Of a stretch of 9,016 nt of DNA, positions 1 to 4,904 are shown piece by piece. Numbering within the stretch: the stretch's first letter is position 1; every line of letters starts with the position of its first letter. The notes under the pieces are model-generated. The model was given only the letters and a program-made list of their open reading frames with translations, searched no databases and was not told the DNA's origin. The stretch comes from an uncultured Lachnospiraceae bacterium. Its GTDB lineage: Bacteria; Bacillota_A; Clostridia; Lachnospirales; Lachnospiraceae. Position numbers and translations under genes: made by a program. The stretch is from contig CADAHD010000074.1 of the NCBI GenBank assembly GCA_902787595.1, positions 1 through 9,016 of the forward strand, written 5' to 3'.

Positions 1-297
1 TGGGCGGCGGTGAGCCGTGAAGCAGATAAGAATAACGATCTGGAGATGAAGAGACAGCTGCTTGTGGATACCTGGTATTCCTGCAAGGTAATGGCTGTTC
101 TGTTCCACCCGATAGCGCCGGACGGCTGCGAGATGTTCCGCGATTATATCGGCTTTGATGAGAGGATATGGAGCTGGGATCTGATCCTGGAACCCTTAAG
201 TGCATATGTTCCCGATCTTAAGACGCATAAGCCCAAATTCCTTGAGCCCAGAGTAGACTTCTTCAAAAAGCCGGAATGGCAGTTTGAGAAAGAATAA
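1..297 (+). CDS. Class I tRNA ligase, methionyl-tRNA synthetase-like, C-terminal fragment
   Basis: The reading frame is open from the first base, so this is the 3' end of a gene that begins outside the window; about 98 residues are visible. The family attaches an amino acid (here probably methionine) to its tRNA in the cytoplasm. The visible part matches the alpha-helical anticodon-binding end of MetG-like class I synthetases: an HPIAPDGCEMFRDYIG segment (a late helix following the common 'hPhaP' pattern), then a tail with HKPKFLEPRVDFFKKPEWQF, a closing pattern recalled from clostridial class I tRNA ligases. The catalytic HIGH and KMSKS motifs would lie upstream and cannot be checked. The GTG at base 10 is an internal valine codon, not a start. 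The gene is followed 17 bases later by a Rho-independent terminator. Assignment to class I ligase is fairly secure; the methionine specificity is inferred from short sequence only. Confidence 0.72.
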   Translation, partial: WAAVSREADKNNDLEMKRQLLVDTWYSCKVMAVLFHPIAPDGCEMFRDYIGFDERIWSWDLILEPLSAYVPDLKTHKPKFLEPRVDFFKKPEWQFEKE

Positions 298-313
298 AGA
301 TAAAGATAAAGAG

Positions 314-361
314 AAAAAGACTGTCGCTTCAGATGAAGATCATCCGGGCGGCAGTCTTTTT
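314..361 (+). terminator. Rho-independent terminator of the tRNA ligase gene
   Basis: A 14-bp stem is formed by bases 314-327 and 348-361 (AAAAAGACTGTCGC against GCGGCAGTCTTTTT), with a single G.U pair. The 20-base loop contains a small GATG/CATC inner stem. The right arm ends in a T-run, and the matching A-run on the left makes the structure partly bidirectional. It lies 17 bases after the ligase stop codon. Confidence 0.85.
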
Positions 362-380
362 ACTTTTGGGAAATCCGGGA

Positions 381-418
381 AAACAAAAAAGCTGTTACAC
401 ATTTTTGTGAAACAGCTT
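381..418 (-). terminator. Rho-independent terminator of tRNA-Gly
   Basis: Read on the minus strand, the stem AAGCTGTT (bases 411-418) pairs with AACAGCTT (389-396). An inner CAC/GTG stem and a short A-rich loop lie between the arms. The structure is followed by a T-rich tract, the complement of 381-390. It starts about ten bases beyond the tRNA 3' end. It sits back to back with the terminator of the ligase, insulating the two convergent units. Confidence 0.85.
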
Positions 419-427
419 ACTCATAAG

Positions 428-498
428 AGCGGGTGAGGGGAATCGGACCCCCGTGTACAGCTTGGAAGGCTGTCATTCTACCATTGAACTACACCCGC
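428..498 (-). tRNA. tRNA-Gly, anticodon UCC
   Basis: The minus strand folds as a 71-base cloverleaf. The acceptor stem is GCGGGTG (498-492) with CACCCGC (435-429), and the discriminator base is T at 428. The D-loop contains AATGGT. The anticodon arm is ACAGC-CTTCCAA-GCTGT, giving anticodon TCC. The T-arm loop is TCCGATT with a five-pair stem that includes a G.U pair. It reads GGA glycine codons. The CCA end is not encoded (TCTT follows), so it must be added by tRNA nucleotidyltransferase. It is a single tRNA gene with its own promoter and terminator, convergent to the upstream ligase gene. Confidence 0.95.
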
Positions 499-501
499 AT
501 A

Positions 502-530
502 TGTTGTCTGCAGAAGTTCTGCTCTCAACA
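502..530 (-). other. Symmetrical hairpin filling the tRNA-Gly leader
   Basis: Bases 502-530 form an almost perfect inverted repeat: TGTTG (502-506), TCT, GCAGAA (510-515), one central G, TTCTGC (517-522), TCT, CAACA (526-530). The predicted tRNA transcript starts near 531, so the leader (531 to 499) would be nearly all hairpin. Its role is unknown; it could guide 5' processing or protect the precursor. The structure is visible in the sequence, while the function is open. Confidence 0.55.
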
Positions 531-537
531 GTTCGCA

Positions 538-565
538 ATTATACCAGAAAATCCGTCCTTGTCAA
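538..565 (-). promoter_or_regulatory. Consensus sigma-A promoter for tRNA-Gly
   Basis: On the minus strand there is a perfect -35 box TTGACA (565-560), a 16-base spacer and a perfect -10 box TATAAT (543-538). The predicted start is near 531, about 33 bases before the tRNA 5' end. Strong consensus promoters of this kind are typical for stable RNA genes. Confidence 0.9.
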
Positions 566-604
566 GAGTATTTGCAAATTTTATGTTCATCTTTATTCTG
601 AAAT

Positions 605-648
605 TTTGTAATCATTTCGTAATCTTTTCTTACAGAATTGTAACTTGC
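605..648 (+). promoter_or_regulatory. Four 11-bp-phased repeats including a TTACA-N4-TGTAA site upstream of the ABC operon
   Basis: GTAA cores start at 608, 619 and 640, with an inverted core (TTAC) at 630. This gives about 11-bp, one-helical-turn spacing just upstream of the -35 box. The last two cores form TTACA (630-634), GAAT, TGTAA (639-643). That matches TNACA-N4-TGTAA, the motif reported for BceR-type response regulators that control peptide-antibiotic ABC exporters in Firmicutes. Helically phased direct repeats beside a weak -35 are the usual layout for an OmpR-family activator. The repeats are seen directly; the regulator is inferred, and no two-component genes are in this window. 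Confidence 0.5.
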
Positions 649-673
649 TTTTATACCTGTGTAAAGGTATAAT
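645..673 (+). promoter_or_regulatory. Promoter of the ABC export operon
   Basis: A weak -35 box TTGCTT (645-650) is followed by a 17-base spacer and a perfect -10 box TATAAT (668-673). This puts the start near 680, about 52 bases before the first ATG. The poor -35 next to phased repeats suggests that the promoter needs an activator. Confidence 0.7.
651..672 (+). promoter_or_regulatory. Perfect 8-bp-arm palindrome between -35 and -10 (possible operator)
   Basis: TTATACCT (651-658) and AGGTATAA (665-672) are perfect inverted arms around a 6-base spacer. The palindrome fills the promoter spacer and overlaps five bases of the -10 box. A dimeric repressor, or a MerR-like factor acting within the spacer, could bind here. 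The palindrome itself is certain; that it is an operator is an inference. Confidence 0.45.
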
Positions 674-731
674 GTGTTCTTGGTTGCCATCGGACACAAG
701 CTATAATTACGTAAAGATTTTGGGAGCTGAA

Positions 732-1634
732 ATGGAAAGACCGGTGATCCAGGTCAAGGATCTTTATAAAATATATACCATAGGCACCAACAAGGTGCGC
801 GCGCTCAACGGAGTGGATTTTTCCATACAAAAGGGAGAATTCTGCTGTATAGTCGGTACTTCGGGCTCGGGCAAATCAACGCTGCTCAATATGATGGCAG
901 GGCTGGAAAAACCCACCAAAGGCCAGATCATAATTGCCGGAGAGCATATAGAGAAGAAGAACGAATCGCAGCTGGTGAATTTCCGCCAGGCCCATGTCGG
1001 CTTTATTTTCCAGTCATATAATCTGATGCAGAATCTCACGGCTATAGAAAATGTGGCCATGCCCCTGACTTTTCAGGGAGTGAGCAAAGCGGAGAGGGAA
1101 GCACGCGCCATCAAGATGCTAAAGCTTGTGGGGCTTAAGAAGTATATGAAGCACAGACCCGGTCAGATGAGCGGTGGCCAGCAGCAGAGAGTGGGTATTG
1201 CCAGGGCACTGGTGGTTAATCCGGAGATAGTATTTGCGGATGAGCCTACGGGAAACCTGGATTCCAACACTACGATGGAAGTGCTGCAGCTGATACAGAA
1301 AATATCTCATGAACAGAACCAGACCATGGTCATGGTAACGCATGATAATCATCTGGCTTCTTTCGGGGATAAGATAATCCATATCAGAGACGGAAAAATA
1401 CTCCGGATAGAGGATAACAGGGAGCAGGCCCTGAAGCAGACCGCGATGCTGAACAATGCCGAAGCCGCGAAGAAGGAAGAGGTGGCAGAGGCAGAGGCGG
1501 TCCCGGAGATCTCCGTGGAAGCGCAGGCGCCGGCGGAGACGGAGCCTGAAAAGCTTAAGGCGGACGTCCCCGAAACTCCGCAGATAACCGTGCCGGAGTA
1601 CGATCCGCTTAAGGCGCTTAAGAAGGAAGAATAG
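732..1634 (+). CDS. MacB/LolD-type ABC transporter ATP-binding protein with acidic tail
   Basis: This is a 300-aa cytoplasmic ATPase that powers a MacB-like exporter together with the permease encoded at 3401-4804. Visible motifs: Walker A GTSGSGKST (residues 42-50), Q-loop Q94 in FIFQSYNLM, signature MSGGQQQR (146-153), Walker B IVFADE (166-171), D-loop GNLD (174-177) and switch His204 in VTHD. The FADEPTGNLD and VTHD pattern is typical of the MacB/LolD/FtsE family. The start at 732 is chosen because GGGAG lies 6 bases upstream and family similarity begins at once; an upstream ATG at 645 would lie in the promoter. The ABC domain ends near residue 226. A further ~70 residues rich in Glu, Ala, Pro and Lys have low-complexity character and end DPLKALKKEE, which is unusual since most relatives stop at about 225-240 residues. 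The substrate cannot be told from sequence. Confidence 0.92.
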   Translation: MERPVIQVKDLYKIYTIGTNKVRALNGVDFSIQKGEFCCIVGTSGSGKSTLLNMMAGLEKPTKGQIIIAGEHIEKKNESQLVNFRQAHVGFIFQSYNLMQNLTAIENVAMPLTFQGVSKAEREARAIKMLKLVGLKKYMKHRPGQMSGGQQQRVGIARALVVNPEIVFADEPTGNLDSNTTMEVLQLIQKISHEQNQTMVMVTHDNHLASFGDKIIHIRDGKILRIEDNREQALKQTAMLNNAEAAKKEEVAEAEAVPEISVEAQAPAETEPEKLKADVPETPQITVPEYDPLKALKKEE

Positions 1635-1691
1635 GATCACGCAGATCCTTATAGCATATAAGAAGACTAAACACAGATCAGGGATCTTGTG
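1634..1691 (+). other. Three tandem small hairpins in the ATPase-adaptor gap
   Basis: The gap between the ATPase and the next gene holds three stems. GGATC/GATCC pairs at 1634-1638 and 1644-1648. CTTATA/TATAAG pairs at 1648-1653 and 1657-1662. CACAGATC pairs with GATCTTGTG at 1672-1679 and 1683-1691, with one bulge. The last ends five bases before the Shine-Dalgarno site of the next gene. There is no T-tract, so these are not terminators. They could stabilise or help process the operon mRNA, or set the ratio of ATPase to adaptor; this is speculative. Confidence 0.35.
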
Positions 1692-1695
1692 ACAT

Positions 1696-1711
1696 GGAGG
1701 AGAATGGAATG
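1696..1711 (+). promoter_or_regulatory. Ribosome binding site that sets the adaptor start at 1709
   Basis: GGAGGAG at 1696-1702 stands 6 bases before ATG 1709. The upstream in-frame ATG at 1694 overlaps this site and would leave no leader for it. Starting at 1709 also gives a clean Met-Lys-Lys signal peptide. Confidence 0.8.
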
Positions 1712-3397
1712 AAAAAGATTTTAAGGATGATGGCAATGGCTCTGCTGAGCGGGGCTCTTTTACTGGGGCCGGCATCAGAGGTGATGGCAGGTTTTGATGT
1801 TACTTCGCTGGTTACCAAGGATGAAGGCGCAAAAGCCACCGATGAAGACAGGGCTGCGGCATATGCTTATCTGGTTGAGCATATGGAGACGCTCAAAAAG
1901 CTTTATGATCTGTCTCCCGAAGGCTGCAAGAGGATGAATCATGTTTTTTATGAAGCCAATGTTTTCATCGCCGAAAATGATATGACTGTCGGGCAGCTTG
2001 TAACTTATGTTAATGAGGTGGAGGCAAACCTGACCACAGCTGCGCAGACAAATGTAAAGAGCGCGGAGCAGTTCCTTTTCATAACCAATAACACGGCTAT
2101 TCCCAAGGTGTCCTACGGACAGACCGTTAATATCGGTTTTTCAGTGGCTAATCTGGGTACGGCGCTGGTACAGGATGTGCTTATCACGCCCGTGGTTGAT
2201 ACGGATATAAGCAAATGGCCTTTTGATATCACTACTGCACAGGAAGTAAGAAAGATATACAGGCTTGAACCTATTGCCGATCCTAACAAGGAAGCAGAGT
2301 CCGCCCAGCCCGTGAGCTGGAATTTCAGGGTGTCCAATGATGTTCTTACGGGAACCTATCCCATAAAGTTTCATGTGAAGTATTACAGGGATGGAGCGGT
2401 AGAAGAAACGGATCTGGTATCCTATGTGGATGTAACCGGCGCTCCCGGAGCGGGATTTTTGAATCCCGGCGAGAAGGACGGGGGCAAGACTTCAACACCC
2501 AGGATCATAGTTACCGGCTTCACCACAGATCCCGCTGAGGTCTATGCGGGAGATACTTTTAATCTGACGATAACCGTTCAGAATACAGCAACCTCTACTT
2601 CGGTCTCTAATATCCAGTTTGATCTTAAGGCAGCGAAGGAAGGCACAGGGGAATCGGCTGTTGAGGCATTCCTGCCTACATCCGGATCTGCTACCATCTT
2701 TGTTAAACAGATACCTGCCGGCGGAACTGCGGATCTGAGCATAGAGATGACAGCCAGGAGTGACCTGACGCAGAAACCTTATATTGTTGAGCTGGATGCT
2801 TCTTATGAGGATGAGAAAAATAATCCTTACCAGGCATCAACCAGTGTATCTATCCCTGTAAAGCAGGAGGCGCGCGTTGATACCGGTGATGCAGAGATAA
2901 TGCCTCCGTCGGTGGAAGTGGGCGGTTCCAGCAACATAATGTTTTCCATTTACAACAAAGGCAAGACTACGCTTTATAACACCTCTGTCGAGTTTGTGGG
3001 AGACAGCATAAGCGGCGGTTCTGCTTTCCTGGGCAAGATCGACCCCGGCGCAACCGGAAACGTTGATTCCATGGTGACCGGCGTCATGCCCACACAGGAT
3101 GACGGCACCATCAAGGCTGTGATAAGCTACGAGGATGAAGCGGGAAAGGTTACCACCATCGAGAAGGAGATGAATCTTTTTGTCTTTGAAATGCAGATGG
3201 ATGGCGACTTTGAAGGTGACTGGGATGATGGAATGATAGAAGAACAGCCCAAGAAATTTCCCTGGGCGATACTGATAGGCGGTATCGTTGTGTTGGTGGT
3301 TGCAGGCATAGTGGTTGCAGTGATACTTTCCAAAAAGAAGAAGGCTAAGGCTCTTAAGGAAGAACTGGATTCACTGGACGATGACGATGAGGAATAA
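1709..3397 (+). CDS. Secreted membrane-anchored Ig/CARDB-like protein, ABC-exporter partner
   Basis: This is a 562-aa envelope protein. Residues 1-27 form a signal peptide (MKKILR, a hydrophobic stretch, cleavage likely after VMA). Residues 28-125 are mostly helical. Roughly 130-243, 264-386 and 395-492 look like three beta-sandwich repeats of the CARDB/COG1361 kind, with phrases such as YGQTVNIGFSVANLGTALVQDV, AGDTFNLTITVQNTATSTS and VGGSSNIMFSIYNKGKTTLYN. An Asp/Glu-rich linker (497-513) leads to one transmembrane segment (about 518-540), then a KKKK stop-transfer and a cytoplasmic tail ending in a run of Asp and Glu. It lies between ATPase and permease genes, with its stop 3 bases before the permease start. 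MacB operons normally encode an HlyD/MFP adaptor, so this may take that extracellular role in a Gram-positive envelope. No lipobox or sortase motif is seen. Topology is well supported; the adaptor role is inferred from gene order. Confidence 0.85.
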   Translation: MKKILRMMAMALLSGALLLGPASEVMAGFDVTSLVTKDEGAKATDEDRAAAYAYLVEHMETLKKLYDLSPEGCKRMNHVFYEANVFIAENDMTVGQLVTYVNEVEANLTTAAQTNVKSAEQFLFITNNTAIPKVSYGQTVNIGFSVANLGTALVQDVLITPVVDTDISKWPFDITTAQEVRKIYRLEPIADPNKEAESAQPVSWNFRVSNDVLTGTYPIKFHVKYYRDGAVEETDLVSYVDVTGAPGAGFLNPGEKDGGKTSTPRIIVTGFTTDPAEVYAGDTFNLTITVQNTATSTSVSNIQFDLKAAKEGTGESAVEAFLPTSGSATIFVKQIPAGGTADLSIEMTARSDLTQKPYIVELDASYEDEKNNPYQASTSVSIPVKQEARVDTGDAEIMPPSVEVGGSSNIMFSIYNKGKTTLYNTSVEFVGDSISGGSAFLGKIDPGATGNVDSMVTGVMPTQDDGTIKAVISYEDEAGKVTTIEKEMNLFVFEMQMDGDFEGDWDDGMIEEQPKKFPWAILIGGIVVLVVAGIVVAVILSKKKKAKALKEELDSLDDDDEE

Positions 3398-3403
3398 ACA
3401 TTG
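3388..3403 (+). promoter_or_regulatory. Shine-Dalgarno site supporting a TTG start for the permease
   Basis: TGAGGA at 3388-3393, inside the end of the adaptor gene, stands 7 bases before TTG at 3401. The next candidate, ATG at 3425, has G-rich bases directly abutting it and no spacer. It would also drop the N-terminal residues that precede the first membrane helix. The TTG start is therefore preferred. Confidence 0.7.
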
Positions 3404-4804
3404 AGACTTGGTGATCTTTTGGGGATGAGCCTTTCGTCCCTCTTCAAAAGAAAAGTGCGTACCATCCTGACGGTATTGGGCGTTGTTATAGGAACAACTT
3501 CCATTGTGGTCATGATAAGCCTTGGTATCGGCATGAAGCAGACGCTGCTCGATGAGATGGAGAATTATGGAAGCCTTACGGCTATTACCGTAAACTCTCC
3601 TGACAACGGAGGCGGCATGTACACGATGGATAGCGGGGGGGCTTCTTCCTCCAAGGATAAGGAAGAGCGGCATCTTGATGATGCTCTTATAGATACGCTT
3701 TCTACGCTTGAGCATGTTAAGGCGGTGGATCCCCAGCTTAACTGCAGCGCTATCATAAAGTGCAAGGGTTATATGAGCTGGGTGACGCTTTACGGCACTA
3801 CTACGGATTATATGGAGAGGCAGAATATCCCGCTGGGCGATGGAACATATCCGGCTTCTGAAAGCGAACTGCAGCTTCTGATGGGTAACACCGTGCTGCA
3901 GGATATGAGCAATGAAAAGACGAATAAAGGCTACTGGGAGACCGGTGAGATACCGCCTATAGACTGGATGAAGGATCAGATATTTTTGATCCTTGATACT
4001 GACCGTTACTACAGAGCGGGACAGCCTGATGAGAACGGACAGCTGGTGCCCAGTCCCAAGAAGTATATCGCTAAGGCTTCCGGCGTGGTAAAAGGCGGTA
4101 TAGATGAGTGGAACCAGTATTCATATTCGATCTATTGCAATATAGATGTGCTCAAGAATACCTTAAGCCGTGAATTTCGCGGCAGGACAATTCCCGGACA
4201 GCCTACCAGGAAGAACGGAAAGCCTTATAAAGAGATATTTTACAACCAGCTGATAGTATCGGTTGATAATATGGACAATGTATCCGCGGTACAGCAGATC
4301 ATCAATGACATGGGCTATCAGACCTATGCCAATGCGGAATGGATAGAGCAGGAGATGAAGAGCATGAATGTCATCCAGGGCGTGCTGGGCGGCATAGGTG
4401 CCGTATCCCTTTTTGTTGCAGCCATAGGTATCACCAATACCATGATGATGAGTATTTATGAGCGCACAAAGGAGATAGGCATCATGAAGGTGATCGGCTG
4501 CCGCATTAAGGATATACAGGCTCTTTTCCTGATCGAGGCGGGCTATATCGGCTTTATAGGCGGAACTCTTGGAGTGGGGCTCAGCTATCTGCTGTCGATG
4601 GTCATAAATAAAGTATTGGGAAGCGGCGGAGCCGAAGCCATGGGCTTTTACATGGAAGAGGGGGCCGGTGGGATATCGCGTATCCCGCTTTGGCTTTCGG
4701 GCGTGTCAATATTGTTTGCAGTGCTGATAGCCATGCTGGCCGGGTTCTTCCCTTCTCTGCGAGCCATGAAATTGAGCCCTCTTGCGGCTATAAGGGCAGA
4801 GTGA
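3401..4804 (+). CDS. MacB/FtsX-type ABC transporter permease
   Basis: This is a 467-aa membrane subunit of the exporter. It has the standard MacB layout. TM1 at about 20-43 follows a basic RKVR and contains VLGVVIGTTSIVVMISLGIGM. A large extracellular domain spans 44-325. Three C-terminal helices lie at about 326-350, 375-403 and 430-452. The hallmark FtsX segment ERTKEIGIMKVIGCR (354-368) after TM2 is the contact with the ATPase, and the C-terminus ends SLRAMKLSPLAAIRAE, the usual closing motif (family 'P..aL'). The length and four-helix count fit MacB rather than the ten-helix BceB type. The start is TTG, 3 bases after the adaptor stop, so the two are likely translationally coupled. It should export a substrate or transmit mechanical force to the extracellular partner; the substrate is unknown. 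Confidence 0.92.
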   Translation: MRLGDLLGMSLSSLFKRKVRTILTVLGVVIGTTSIVVMISLGIGMKQTLLDEMENYGSLTAITVNSPDNGGGMYTMDSGGASSSKDKEERHLDDALIDTLSTLEHVKAVDPQLNCSAIIKCKGYMSWVTLYGTTTDYMERQNIPLGDGTYPASESELQLLMGNTVLQDMSNEKTNKGYWETGEIPPIDWMKDQIFLILDTDRYYRAGQPDENGQLVPSPKKYIAKASGVVKGGIDEWNQYSYSIYCNIDVLKNTLSREFRGRTIPGQPTRKNGKPYKEIFYNQLIVSVDNMDNVSAVQQIINDMGYQTYANAEWIEQEMKSMNVIQGVLGGIGAVSLFVAAIGITNTMMMSIYERTKEIGIMKVIGCRIKDIQALFLIEAGYIGFIGGTLGVGLSYLLSMVINKVLGSGGAEAMGFYMEEGAGGISRIPLWLSGVSILFAVLIAMLAGFFPSLRAMKLSPLAAIRAE

Positions 4805-4835
4805 CGAAAAAAACAATAAAAAATACATTTTATTC

Positions 4836-4864
4836 TGGTAATTTGTCAATATAGACTGTATAAT
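4836..4864 (+). promoter_or_regulatory. Probable promoter of the kinase-phosphatase-Crp operon
   Basis: A perfect -10 TATAAT stands at 4859-4864, 40 bases before the kinase ATG. At a 17-base spacing the -35 would be TGGTAA (4836-4841), which is poor. A better -35, TTGTCA (4843-4848), is only 10 bases from that -10 and 15 bases from an alternative -10 TATAAA (4864-4869). The exact pairing is uncertain, but a promoter in this AT-rich gap is likely. Confidence 0.55.
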
Positions 4865-4904
4865 ATAAACGTGAATTTTCAGACTTGTTCTTTTTGGGGG
4901 ATAC

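Noticed and set aside
433..672. A 79-codon + strand open frame over the tRNA and promoter region
   Set aside because: It overlaps the antisense of tRNA-Gly and two promoters, and has no ribosome site or family.
645..731. Upstream ATG extending the ABC ATPase by 29 residues
   Set aside because: It would start within the promoter -35 region and before the predicted transcript start; the ATG at 732 has a good ribosome site.
4815..4834. AATAAAA/TTTTATT stem after the permease as a terminator
   Set aside because: It is a 7-bp AT-only stem with no following T-tract; too weak to call. No clear terminator for the ABC operon was found, so some read-through into the kinase operon is possible.
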